NCBI GenBank assembly: GCA_963513935.1
Contig: OY740768.1
Span: 43,456,368 to 43,520,367, forward strand
Direction: 5' to 3'
Length of the DNA: 64,000 nt
Source of the DNA: Aphrophora alni
Lineage: Eukaryota > Arthropoda > Insecta > Hemiptera > Aphrophoridae
Under the pieces are notes generated by a model. That model was not told where the DNA came from. It saw only the letters and a program-made list of their open reading frames with translations, and ran no database searches. This document shows, piece by piece, positions 1-12,724 of the stretch (positions within the stretch are counted from its first letter, which is position 1; the number at the start of each line of letters is the position of its first letter). Position numbers and translations under genes: made by a program.

Positions 1-635
1 TGATCCGCCTAGTGTTTGTATTTTAATCTAAGTCGCATTGATGGATACATCATATTACATCAAGTTGAATCAAGGAAATCAAAAGGAAAATATAATAACC
101 GTCATGAACATTATAACTTATTTGATTATTGTGGAATTTTATAAAACTCTAAAAAGTTTTAAATGCATATCAATGGAAACATTAATAAAGGGGGTTTTAT
201 ATTTTAGTCAGGTAAACAGTTTCTGAAGAAGGCTTTATAAAAAAATTGTATTTTTTTGTCTCTTGTTAATTATCTGAGCAGCAATAATAGGTTGCCCAGA
301 TTATTGTATAGTATAGTAATGGGTTACTTCCACAGTTTAAAAAATTTGAGCTGATTTGTACCTCAACACGATAAACGGCTTCGGTACATGGGGTTGATAA
401 CATCGTGCTCACTTTGAATATCTATAACTTGGACACGATAATAAATATTTACTCGAATTCTGCTGTTCTCATTTCTTACAGATAAGAATAATCAATACTA
501 CATTCCATTTTAAAACACAATCAATAAGTACAATAAATTAACTTATTAAAACATTAATAAATTCTTTTTCTTTTATTAAACTTGGAGAATAAACTTAATA
601 TATTAATTGAAATATAATCAGATTTATTTTATTTT
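1..635. other. AT-rich noncoding segment, nothing recognised
   Basis: The sequence is AT-rich with frequent stops in all frames. I see no splice-bounded exon, repeat copy or RNA gene here. The 62-codon frame near the start has no recognisable motif. Confidence 0.5.
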
Positions 636-1125
636 ACTACCCCAGTATACGAAGTATAGGGTAGATTTGTCTGATCTTCACGTTTCATGGCCTCAGGAAA
701 CCGAAAATGTAAATTTCGACATGGCGTCCGTCCGTCAACGTTATCGTTGTCGTCTCTACGTAAGCACGACAGTGGCCACAAGTATTAAGTTAGGAACATG
801 ATAGCACAATAGATTGTGTATATATAAATAATCCTATTGAAATTCCGAATTATAAAAATGTCGAAATGGGTGGGGGGGCTTTTAAAAAGTATTATTGTCA
901 TACCTCGTGTGTTATTCAACTTATAACACATTAAATTGGAAAAAAATTTAGATTTCAATTTTGCATGTTATGGTACTAACCTCACATATCTACGACGATA
1001 AATGACGAAGTTATGGTAAAAAAAATGTATTTACGAACCCTGCCATCCCAATAAAATGTAACATTCGTATAGTTACGAGGTCCGGCGGGGCCGAGTCACC
1101 GATACGAGGGTGATTGAAAATTTTT
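636..1125 (+). repeat. Dispersed repeat family B, copy 1
   Basis: This stretch shares long blocks with 6945-7470 (reverse strand) and 39990-40640. Shared blocks with copy 2 include the motif CTGATCTTCAC, then TGGCCTCAGGAAA and GGCCACAA. Shared blocks with copy 3 include CTCGTGTGTTATTCAACTTA and a GC-rich block GGGGCCGAGTCACCG (GGGCCAAGTCACCG there). It starts near a TATACGAAGTATAG word and ends in poly-T. No coding capacity is evident. The class is unknown; it could be a nonautonomous DNA transposon or a Helitron-like fragment. Confidence 0.6.
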
Positions 1126-3889
1126 TAATATAGGCTAGTAAATACCATGATTTGTTATCGTGTTTTCGGTAGGTTAATTATTCTGATTTTAATAATCAAT
1201 ATTTGTCTTTTTTCTCAAGTTTTAAATTTCTAAAAGAAAATCACGCCAGACAATTTGAACAACCATTCTATTAATTTTTTTAGAACAATTTTTTGTAATT
1301 GAAACTTTGACAAAAAATACCAATAAATTTACAGACAAGATTTATTATCTTTATAACTAGTAGAGACTTTTTAAAAGTTAAAATCTCGAGTAAAATAATA
1401 GATGCAACTTCTAAAAATATCCAACCCCCTGTCTTACAAATTATAAATAACTCTCATGACGTTATGGGTCTGGAATGTTGTGAGACCCTCAGTCAGCTTC
1501 CTGAATGCAACATATTATTAACGCACCTGAATTGTTACCGAGGGGGGATACTAGATTAGGATGGGTCCACAATTAGTTATACTTGACTAGAAACAATGTG
1601 TCTTGTTTCTTTTTATTCTTTTTTTGAGTATACGTCGCAGCATTCTTTGATTTCCGCGCACATACCAGTGAGTTAATTATAGGCTTTAGTTTTGTTTTGG
1701 ATCCGTTCTATAATTACAGTGACAATATGGACTAGTAATGGTAAATTAAGGTGTAATTTTCTCAATTGTGTTATATAATTATGTAGAATAATAAAATGTA
1801 ATATAACAATTACATGTTCTAAATATTTGTTTATTATTTGATACTTCATTTTTAATGGTGGCAAAGTTAATAAAAAAACACGTTTTTATCTATCTTGTTC
1901 TGCATTTTACGTTAAAATTTGTTGTTAGATTTTAAACACATTTTTTTCAATTGACTTAGAAACTTTACATACTTATATAATATTTTATCAAATTGTAATT
2001 GAACCCTTCCCCAGCTTTAGCATTCCAGATATAATTGGTATCTACGAAAAGGCGTCGGTGAGGAGAGTTCATATTTTAATAAATAAATGTTTCTTTGGCA
2101 GCCAAAACATTTCTGAAATTTATAAGAATTAGTTATTTTGTCACATTGATTAATTTCTTATGAGTTTCCAAAATAAAATAAAAACGAATGACAATTGTAT
2201 AGTTGAAACATACAGATATAAAATTTAGTGGAGTATTCGAAACAATGTGTAAATGAAATATTTAATTTGTCAAAAAGAATTGTTGCTACAGATTTTACAA
2301 CATTATGTTCGCACTAACAATGTTAACAATGTTTTTAGTGTCTGTCTCATCTACAGCTGTTTATTATTATTATTTGAAAATCATTTTGTAATATTAATTA
2401 GTTCAAGAAAGAAATCATTCACAAAGTCAATATTAGTAATTATGGTAAAAGTGAAAAGCGTCAACGATTTTATTTTTAGTCAAGTTTTTTGGTAACTGAA
2501 TACAAATTTATTTTATGTTATTTTGAGCATATTGAAATAAAATTCTGTAAAACAAAATTTTTAACAAATATATACATATATATTTTTTTTGTCGCAGTAA
2601 AAACTTTCACGCTTTAACACATAAATAAATTCATCGAAATCGGTTGGGTAGATTTAAAAATAATGTTTTATTTTTTAAATACTGCTAAAATACTTTTTTG
2701 ATGATACCTTAGCTGAATCCTAAACCAAGTTTTGTTCACTTTTACTGGTCTATGGAGATTTTTGAATAACTTAAATTTTGAGATATCTGCGAGAAGGAAA
2801 AAGAAAGATATATGTCAATATTCTAAAAATTGCATCTAACAATTTTGTTAATATTTTATTCAAACACTTCCTCAAAGAGGCGAACAGAAATATTGGTCCA
2901 CATCTCCATGAAACTCCCAAGACAGAAGCTATCGTCGATTGATATGCTAAGGATAACATTGAACTTTTTTTCCACATTCTACAAAACCGATTTCTATTAA
3001 TTTTGATGAAATGTGAATGTTAATGAAGAAAATCTACATAGCACGGCATATAAAAGAAATGGCCAATTGCAAGTAATTTTATGTATGCAGTCTTCGCTGT
3101 CAAGAAACGTCTTTATATTTTTCAAATTACTAAAACCTTTAAAGCTCTTCTTCAGTTCCTATGACCTGATACTTTCTAAATGACTTCACCCCTGTCTTGA
3201 CATTGTGTTTAATCATCATTGCACCGTTAGAGTCAGTCTTAAAATTGATGGAAATATTCGATTAGATCAAAACGTCTTCATTTTCCATGTCAAGAATCGA
3301 CGGGGCATCTGACAATGAGATGGTGTTTGTTTGTCGCACTTGTTTTGACGAATGATTTATTTTGTCAGATTATTAATTATTATTGGGTCAGTTAGAAAGT
3401 GGAGAGGCCGTGGGGAACACCTGTAGGCTGAAGTGAATTGAAATAATTCTCAAAGTACACCTATGAAACTACGTGTTAATTCCTCCGGATATGAAACATT
3501 TTTCACTCATTCGGATGTCGGATTGTCAGCAAAGTTCCACAGTGAAAATACCTGTTGCAAAATTCCTTATTGACGGTTAATTTGGGCCGTTCTAAATCCG
3601 GGTAAGTAAGTTTAAATGCAAAAGATAACGCGCGAGTTTTACTTTGTCCTTCCCGTTTCCACTCTTTTACAGTTTTTATTGTAGAGTTTTGAAACCATAG
3701 TCGTTCTTTGTTGGACCTAGAAACTACATTTTTGGTTGAGAACGATTTTGACCGCCATTTTGGAATGGACATCGGTTTTTTATTCTGAACATGATCTCCT
3801 AAAACATATTTTACATTCTCACATATTTACATACATAGTGTAAAGAAAACATTATGTTATGGGTCAAAAAACCTGCGACGTGTTTTTCA
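1126..3889. other. Noncoding segment with only small repeat remnants
   Basis: The segment is AT-rich. A short piece near 1843-1875 (TTTTTAATGGTGGCAAAGTT) matches the start of family A. An 89-codon minus-strand frame at 3503-3772 lies in slightly more GC-rich DNA but resembles no family I know and has no splice signals that support it. Confidence 0.45.
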
Positions 3890-4180
3890 CAGAAATATCA
3901 GTTTTGAAGTCTTTTGAAAATTTTGGTAATGATGTCTATTTTATGTAGGTCGTGTCCTCCGATATCGTTCAAATTTTATTGAAATATGAAGATTAATGAC
4001 TCAAATAAAAAAAATTAAATAAATAAATAAAAAAAAATTAAAAAAGAAAGAAATACGGTTCAGAAATAATTTGCAAAAATCGAAAATGAACTTCGATTTC
4101 GGGATTAATAGTTCGATTTCAATCAAATACGATTTTCATTTTGGACAAATTTATAGCACAAGCAATGCAATCTAACTGAC
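3890..4180 (-). repeat. Dispersed repeat family A fragment
   Basis: The block around 3957-4000 (ATCGTTCAAATTTTATTGAA, then ATGAAGATTAATGACTCAAA) is the reverse complement of the most conserved part of family A, where the forward form reads CATTAATCTTCACATTTCAC. A-rich low-complexity DNA follows at 4005-4060. Confidence 0.5.
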
Positions 4181-4609
4181 CAATGTTTTTGCCAAGAATA
4201 TTTTTGATTGGTTCGTATTTGGTTTTGTAGAAAGGTGTGTGAGAAAGTTTATGCAATGTTTGCACTGATTTGTATACGTTCTCAACTCAGACATAGGTAA
4301 ACTCATTGAGGTTATGATTTTGTAATTATTCTCTCTTTTTTACATTTCTAGCTCGCTTAATCGTGGGATGTTACTAAATATTGATTTATTTATTTATTCT
4401 GCTGTTCTTCCCATATATACAGATACAAATACTCAATACTGCACTTCATAATAATAAACGGTGCTAAAATATTGCTCAAACCTTTTCACACAGTCAATCA
4501 TAATTGAAATAGTAATAAAATGAAACTACTAGTTACGAAAAATATCAGTTTGCCTGTTGTCAGTTAAAAAGTGAATATAACCAATGGGCGCTGTTTTTGA
4601 AAAATATAT
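4181..4609. other. Noncoding, nothing recognised
   Basis: AT-rich DNA without a long frame. The words ATAATAATAAACGGTGC (near 4450) recur near 32827, so a small piece of another dispersed repeat may be present. Confidence 0.4.
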
Positions 4610-5200
4610 TTATATTTGGCCTAAACTTGCTTCCCTTGAGCCATAAACGCGTTCTCAGCGTATATTGTATTTTATTAAGGCCAAGGTTCATTTTTGTTTT
4701 ATGCCAAATATATTATTTGAACTGTAATATTTTTTACACGGGTTTGGGTCATTAATCTCCACATTTTATTAAAATTTAAACGTAATCATTAAAGCAGAAT
4801 TTGAGGAATTAACTCTTTAATTGCTGAGTTTTGGTTTTTTATCGCTAACTCACAAACCGGTATTTTGAAGGACCAGTACGTTTTGTTTGGGTCCATAAAG
4901 TCTATCCTAAGTCATATATGAATAAAATACTTCGACCCAATTTTGAAATAAACTCGTAATTTTGTAGGGTTTTTTTTATGCCAGCTACCCCTCCATTTTA
5001 AATTATTGAAAAAATGGAAAAAATACATCTCCACATTTGGTCGAAATATTTTGATTTGGACAAGCTAAATTTGATTAAAATCGGTCTTGTAGTTTCGGAT
5101 GTAGGAACTGCAGAGATAACAGTTAACAGACGTCAGACGGACAGGCTTCATTCAAAAAGGAGAAAATTCGTAAAAAACTTGACAACAATTTTCTGACTTA
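4610..5200 (+). repeat. Dispersed repeat family A, long copy
   Basis: This is one of the longest copies. Conserved blocks come in order: GAACTGTAATATTTTTTACA, GGTTTGGGTCATTAATCTCC, a TCACAAACCGGTATTTT block, ACGTTTTGTTTGGGTCC, GCCAGCTACC, then AATTTGATTAAAATCGGTC and an end rich in CAGACGGACAG. The same order is seen in the copies at 14.1, 42.1, 47.5 and 49.2 kb. The 60-codon frame inside it has no recognisable domain. Confidence 0.65.
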
Positions 5201-6151
5201 TAGATTAACTTTCTCTACACCACATATATTTGGGAAAGTAAAAAGTAAACATGTACTATTTTAAATTTTAATGTTTGAAATCGCAAACCGAGTTTTAATG
5301 AAATAGGTTTAGTAGTTTCCCAACTACAATCCACATAAAAGCGAACGGACATGCCAAGGTTTTTAAATCTAGAGCTTAGATGTGACTTTTATTCTAAAAT
5401 TTGCATTATGGGTGTTTTTATTTTGCTCTTTGATAATAATATCTTCCGCAATGTAGGTTAATCAACTGTTCAGTGACTCATCAAATTTAAACTCAAGACC
5501 CAAATGTCCGGACAATACCGTTTTCCCATATACGTAACCAACAGTTTCCAACCTGAAACCATTCCTATACTCCATTTTGTAACAATGGGTTGGAATTAGA
5601 ATTGAATTTGACATTTGAATTATGCAGAGTGAGTTGTATAAAGAAAGATGTTTCCTTCTATGGATAATAACTGAGTCATAGCTGCGTTGTGGTCTCAGTT
5701 TGGTAAAATAGACGATATGAATTGCCCTTCACTACAACTTTCTAACTGTAAGCTTCGTACTATGTGAGATTTAATTTTACCTATCCAACATACAACGTTA
5801 GTATGTTAATCGAATAGCATTGACCTGATCTTAACGCATAATGGGGCATTCTGTGCCGACGGCAATCCCTTCTGCTCCTATTAAGCATAATAGAAAAACA
5901 ATCTTGTGGCTGTCTATTCGAGGAAATATTGAACAAAGATAAATATAATCTGCGTATTTAATAGCAATGAATTTTACTTTTTCACAGAAAGTGTTCCTAT
6001 CTGTCAAAACCTATATTGAATTGTTTTAGAAAGTATACATTTGAAGTTATCTGAGTTCAAAACAGCTTTTTTTGAGAATGATACTTTTGAGATAAATTTT
6101 GTGGTACAAGTCACAACTAAATTTTATAATAATAAATTACCCTATAGTTTT
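5201..6151. other. Noncoding, nothing recognised
   Basis: AT-rich DNA with no recognisable exon, RNA gene or repeat copy. Confidence 0.4.
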
Positions 6152-6447
6152 GTGACTTCAGTCGATTTCTACGTTATGACATGTTTCAGTCGTAACTCCA
6201 TCATCAGATATACGTTTGACTGTTCACTCAGTACTACTCATCGCTTACACCGACAGTACTTCGCCGAACATGCCAGGGTGTACACCTAGTGAAAGACATG
6301 ATTGTTTTAATTATTTTTTGTGTTATTGTAAATGTTATTGTAAACATTTTAATGTGCAACGAGCTCTTCTGAGTGAAGAATCAAACGTATATCTGATAAT
6401 GGAGTTACGACTCTGAAACATGTCATTACGTAGAAATCTATTGAAGT
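6152..6447. repeat. Foldback element F1 with about 80-bp inverted arms
   Basis: The left arm (6152-6231) and right arm (6369-6447) are near-perfect inverted repeats separated by about 137 bp. Each arm carries a box that reads outward: on the minus strand of the left arm CTGATGATGG, a short stem, then GAAAC (6207 down to 6183); on the plus strand of the right arm CTGATAATGG, stem GAGT-TACG-ACTC, then GAAAC (6393-6419). The spacer has no conserved coding frame. The same layout recurs at 27.4 kb and perhaps at 52.6-53.1 kb. It could be a MITE, a foldback transposon or part of a Penelope-like element terminus. Confidence 0.7.
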
Positions 6448-6944
6448 GTCAAGACGGACCATACAAGGTAATTTATTATTATAAGATGATACTTTTTACA
6501 AATGTGTTTATTGTTCGTACTGTATGTAAAGTTCGTAGATTTTGATCAAATTTTGGAACTCTCAACACAAAATTTCAAGGTACATGACGTAAATTAAAAC
6601 TCAAAATTAGGATTTTTTTAAAAGAAGAATTTAACAGTTTGATCAAATTTAGGGTAAAATTTACGTCTAAAGATTCAAGCAATTATGTAATGCTAGTTCT
6701 AACTGTGTAATTATGTAACAACTCTCCTAAAAATTCTAGTTTACAAGTTATCAGCAAGCACTATGACCGTCGTATTAGTAGTTGAAAATTCAAAATTTTC
6801 CTAAACAATTTCAATAATATTTTTTATAACATCAACCATCCTTACCATATAATGTAATACAGGCAGATTGTACCCTCTAAATGTAATTTCTAAAAGTAGA
6901 GGCTTGTATGAGTAGGCTATGTTAAATTGTATTGGTAAATCAAG
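6448..6944. other. Noncoding, nothing recognised
   Basis: AT-rich DNA with no frame, motif or repeat I can support. Confidence 0.4.
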
Positions 6945-7470
6945 GGGTCTTATCCAGTAGGGTAAGTTTGTTTAAAACGGTTGTTACACAGGTTTCCTGA
7001 ACCTCGTAATTGTATATATCACTATTTCTTTGACGTAGGCTAAGCCCTAGCGTGCCTCGACGTTGTACATATCTAAGGGAGCCTCCACTGACTACTCTGG
7101 AATTGATAACTTGGCCCTGCCGAATCTCTTGGGAGGTCCGAGTTCGAACTATAACTTCGGTAGATATCATTGTAGAGAGAATTGAAATTTGCAAATTTTT
7201 ATCTAATTTAGTGGGTTTAAACTTGCCGCCATTTTGAGATTTTCAATTCCATTTTTAAAATTTTAAATCTGTATGAGCACAATTAAACCTATATATCAAA
7301 TTTCAAGCTTCTATATTAATTTTGTGGCCGATATCGTGCTTATGTACAAACGACAAGAGACAAACGGCTTATCGATTTCCTGAGGCCACGAAATGTGAAG
7401 ATCAGGTAACAAACGGATCTCCATATTTATGCTATTACCAAACTTAGCCATACTTCGTATACTAAGTAAG
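6945..7470 (-). repeat. Dispersed repeat family B, copy 2
   Basis: Read on the minus strand, this copy runs from the TATACGAAGTATGG end (7462) through CTGATCTTCAC and GGCCTCAGGAAATCG to GGCAGGGCCAAGTTATC. It then matches copy 3 to the end: AACCTGTGTAACAACCGTTT against AACCTGTGTAAGAACTGTTT, and AAACTTACCCTACTGGATA against AAACTTACATTACTGGATA. Overlapping short frames on both strands are chance products of this repeat. Confidence 0.6.
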
Positions 7471-8277
7471 TAGTTACGAGTTGAGAGTAAATTAAAAATA
7501 ATGATCCGTAAATTGTACTAAAATTTTATAAATACAGTAGAGTTTGAAATAAGAGTACATCCATGGTATACGAATTCAGTTATACTACCTAAACAGTATT
7601 TCTAGGAGATATTGACGAATACTTTCATTTTACTCAGACTTTTCTTTATAGTTGTATGAAAAGTTAGTCCAACCTTTTTACAGCGTTTAATAGATTTACT
7701 TAATTATTATTATAAGTAATTACTTTACTTAAATACTCTGTATGTAAAATTGATATATATTTCAATGAAAATTTGTAACAGGGAGAAAATTAAGTACGTA
7801 AAGTTAAATCTAATATATTGTTTATTTGGTGACATCTAAAATATTGTTTTCTTATATTGTATGAGTAGTGAACAATCATGTATGGCGCAACTGCAAAGTC
7901 TGAGCCACTCTTATTTTCATCTGAAAAATCCTATAAATTCATTTTAACACGCATTTTTTACTGACGCTGGAGTCCTCTGTATGTAATGAAAAAAGCGGTT
8001 CATAACATTTAAAATGTAAATTTGACAATTTTATATAAATGTTTCTGTGAACCATTGTAAGTTGTAATTTAAAAAAATCAAATGAACCTATTTAAAAGGC
8101 ATAGTATATAAATTTTATTTTTTGTTGTAAAAATTGTAATTCACTTATAGATCAAACTTACAAACCCGTTATGAGTACTATCACATAATACAGATAATTC
8201 GGTTTTAATAAAATTCTAAAGTTATTTACCAGTATTATCCACATATCTTTGAAGACATCCTCTAACGATTAATTAGT
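7471..8277. other. Noncoding, nothing recognised
   Basis: AT-rich DNA with no supportable exon or repeat. Confidence 0.4.
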
Positions 8278-8391
8278 ATATTTCATCACTAAGACCAAAA
8301 GTGAAGCTTTTCGATACAAGCTCAAGTAACAGCCGAGGCGTGAAAATAAGCGAGGATCGAAAAGCTTCTTTTGGTCCTAGTGATGAATTAT
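8278..8391. repeat. Long perfect-stem hairpin
   Basis: The arms at 8282-8315 and 8356-8387 are inverted copies of a 32-34 bp sequence (TTCATCACTA then GACCAAAAG then AAGCTTTTCGAT). They differ by one base and one 2-base bulge around a 40-nt loop. Weaker pairing continues outward a few bases. The fold would suit a pre-miRNA, a tiny MITE or a foldback insertion. The sequence alone does not decide, and no second copy is in the window. Confidence 0.65.
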
Positions 8392-9059
8392 ATTTTTCGT
8401 TATACTGGAAACAATATAAGAAAACAATTTCACAAAAACTATAATGTTATAACCTATTTACCTTCAACAAGTTGGAAGGTGCATAAGAGAGTATCGGTAG
8501 TTTTTATAGATTCATTACAAACGTTAATTAATTCATACAAACGAAGTAACACCTGATGAGCTCGACCTCATCTGATGTTTTTAGGTCCTAAGACTAAAAA
8601 AAAAAAAAAAACAACTTTGGCATCTTAATGTATTGAAAACAGCTGTTGTTGAAGCAGTATGACGAAAAAGAGTTTAATTAGTTTTATAGGTATAATTAAT
8701 AATTTTATAGCAAATTAATACATATAGGTATCATAACAATTTCGATCTTAAACATAGAAAAGTCAATATCCAAAGTCATGACATGTTCACCGATTCTGCC
8801 AATTGGAGAAATTTTTTACCATTTTTGGGTCACCGTAATAAAAAATTATTAATAAACTATCAACAAGTCGGAATTTTGATCCAGTTTAGAACAAATTTGA
8901 CAGCTATGTTTAGAACTATTGGGCGAGTTAATTAACCGGCAAAATTAATCTGTAATTTTAAAAATAAGAACTGATTATAGTAATTATTATTTACTATGAG
9001 ATAGGTAAAAGTCGTGCAGTTAGTACTCTATTGAACTTTTAGGAGCATAGATAGGTTTA
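8392..9059. other. Noncoding, with an A-tract
   Basis: It holds an A-tract near 8598-8614 and no coding signal. The words near 8770-8795 (CCAAAGTCATGACATGTTCAC) recur in altered form near 10115, too weakly to call a repeat. Confidence 0.4.
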
Positions 9060-10090
9060 GTACCTACATACTAACAACCCTTGCCCCTTATAAACATACC
9101 CGTGTTCCTAGCAAACTTCTCCAAATTCAGTTACTTATCTCCAAACTCTTCCATTGGAATCCTCAAGGTCGAAATATTAATTCAGTAAATTACTTAATAT
9201 CTCTATACCTTTTCAAATGTTGGTAATCCCTCTTACTTGCAATTATGTTGAGTAGTCTATTTATGAATCAGTGCCCTGTACATATTAATCAACATTCTAA
9301 CTTGGTCTCTGTTCAACCTGATAACTGTATTTGCTACTGTCTCACTAGTCTCAAAGTTTGTTTGCAATCTGTCCTTGCATTTTCACCTATCTTGATGTTC
9401 TTTATGAGCCCATGATACAAGTATTATCTCATACAATCTGCATCCTGGATCTTCTCTCATAGTCAGGTACACCCATTCACCTCGTCTGCTTTCTCGTCTC
9501 CTTCCACTCAAGAGTGTCTCGGAGCTTACACTAGACTTGCCGGTAATATTTTTCAGTTCCTGTTTTCACTCATCCACAAGTAAATTATCAACTCTAGCTG
9601 TACCTAACTATCAGATCACATTATTAATTCCACTTGCTCTAATTTAGTTATGTACACTCTAAGATTTCTGGGACCTCTGATTGGAAGATTTATCGTATCT
9701 CACAAATGGTGCACTAAATCACCAAATATCTCCAGCTCTAAACTTGGTACATACAAGTTGATTCCTTGTTCCCGAGAATAAAACCATCTACAGTATGTAG
9801 CACACCAAGTTAATCTGACTTTCTTTCTAGACTCGACCTGATACCCAGAATTCCCTAGAAGGTTTCAGCACCTCGAAAAGTTGGTCAAACCTTTACGCAC
9901 CTACACTCTCTAACAAGATAGGTGTATCCAGGACCACAGTTGATACTCCTATAATAATTTCTTTTCCACTGATATGTTAACCAAATGTTACTCACTACAA
10001 CCTCCAACTTCAAAACAAAATTTACCAGCGGTAGGTCCAAAAGCAGTCGGTGTGGATGTCATAGCCCCAGTCACAGTAAGTCATTAGATT
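9060..10090 (-). pseudogene. Decayed RNase H-class LINE fragment (ORF2 C-terminal half)
   Basis: There is no open frame, but the minus strand, read across frameshifts, gives a colinear series of short matches to the end of an I/R1/LOA-type LINE ORF2. They are: TGAMTSTPTA (10080-10042), a degraded RNase H start with VDG (about 9790), IFQSEVPEILECT (9690-9652) carrying the catalytic Glu, SDS followed by a stop (about 9615), GDEKADE (about 9510-9485), a W-x-KEHQ patch, and LNRDQVRML (about 9315-9290). The last four correspond to the order seen in the better-preserved plus-strand copy at 61.3 kb, which has GNERAD and LRRDNMRWV. In intact elements this region is RNase H plus a zinc-finger tail. 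Here it is broken by many stops and indels and is surely inactive. The ends are approximate. Confidence 0.65.
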
Positions 10091-10655
10091 TTCTTCATAG
10101 AAACGACTGCACCCAAAGTCATGAAATGTCCACTGATCCTATCTATTAGAGTAATATGGTACCATTTTAATTTGTAGATGTAAAAGTGTGTTAGTAAACG
10201 CTATAAAAGTCGCATTTTTGGTCCGATTTTGTTAAAATTTTAATGTAGGTTCGTTTTTAAGAAACGCTGGATAAATTCATAAACGAGAAAAAAATTATCT
10301 ATAACTTTCAAAATGATGGCAGATTTTCCAATTATAATAACGTTTTGAGAGAAATTTTTGACCGTACGTCGTACAATATATTATTTTGTGCAGCTTCAAA
10401 ATCTGCATCGAAGAAACCCACACATATTATATGACCTAGAAAATAATAGGATATTTACTGTAAAACATAACCTCAAAATTAGAAGCAAAATCGGCAATAA
10501 TAGCTTCAGCAGTCAGAAATTAAGTAAAACATAGCTTATAAGTAGGTGTTGCGATGAGTTAAATGTGATTTAAAAAAAGTTGACGAATTTCAAAATGTCG
10601 GCCTTTTGAGACAACCTCTAGTTTGATATAAAGTCTGTTCTTAGAAGTCTGTAAT
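10091..10655. other. Noncoding, weak family A-like patches
   Basis: Near 10210-10260 the words TTTTTGGTCCGATTTTGTTA and AAAATTTTAATGTAGG resemble the AATCGG part of family A but are too diverged to place. No coding signal is seen. Confidence 0.35.
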
Positions 10656-10900
10656 AGATAATTTTTCACTCAGGTGCTCACTTTAGTGAGTACGGAGGTG
10701 GTAATTCAGAGAGATATAGTCTTGGTTTAGATCTATCTCTTTCCTATCAGTTCTCTTTTGACCAACTCTTGTTTCCTTCCGACCCAAAGACGCTATTAGA
10801 ATATTCGAGAGCTAGTGGTCTTTACTTTATATTCTTTTCTTCCTTTTTTATAAGGTAATGATGACCGCAAAATTACTTTTTGTATAATAAATTGAGTCCA
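10656..10900 (+). repeat. Dispersed repeat family C, copy 1
   Basis: Conserved blocks in order: CTCAGGTGCTCACTTTAGTG, GGAGGTGGTAATTC, TAGTCTTGGTTTAGATC, TTTTGACCAACTCTTGTTTC, ATATTCGAGAGCTAGTGGTC and CTTCCTTTTTTATAAGG. The same order is found at 10935, 29640, 48240 (reverse) and 54945 (reverse). Copies 1 and 2 lie in tandem about 280 bp apart. No coding capacity is seen; it could be a SINE or MITE. Confidence 0.6.
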
Positions 10901-10934
10901 AACTTCTACCTCATCCTGTATAATAAAGTAACAT

Positions 10935-11195
10935 AAACTTCTACTTAATCCTCAGGGGCTCATCTATAGTGAATACGAAAGTGGTTACCCCTAGGGACCC
11001 TCGTTGGATCTACACCATTTTATGTAGTCTTGGGTTAGATCCCTCACTTTCATCTTTCCTTTCAGGCCTCTCTTGACCAACTCTTGTTTCCTTCCGATGC
11101 TGACGATGTATTGGAGGGCAAGGGTTATTTACTTTGTTCTTTTAAGATGAGGATGACTAAAGGTTTTCAGCTATTAATCAACAAGAAAAAAAAGT
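10935..11195 (+). repeat. Dispersed repeat family C, copy 2
   Basis: This is a tandem neighbour of copy 1. It carries CTCAGGGGCTCATCTATAGT, ATGTAGTCTTGGGTTAGATC, CTTGACCAACTCTTGTTTCC and a GATGACTAAAGG end. The long (GA)n tract begins about 45 bp beyond it. Confidence 0.6.
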
Positions 11196-11237
11196 CATTT
11201 TGTGCAACCGCCGATGTATGTATAATTCTAGGTCGAG

Positions 11238-12724
<1,487 letters not shown>

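Noticed and set aside
3503..3772. 89-codon minus-strand frame
   Set aside because: No recognisable motif, no splice signals, and no homologous copy in the window.
645..7462. Words TATACGAAGTAT and ATACTTCGTATAC that resemble half of a loxP site
   Set aside because: Only one arm-like word per copy is present, with no inverted partner at 8 bp and no recombinase; it is part of dispersed family B.
8770..10165. Shared words CCAAAGTCATGA-ATGT-CAC at 8770 and 10115
   Set aside because: Only about 25 bp match; too short and diverged to define a repeat.
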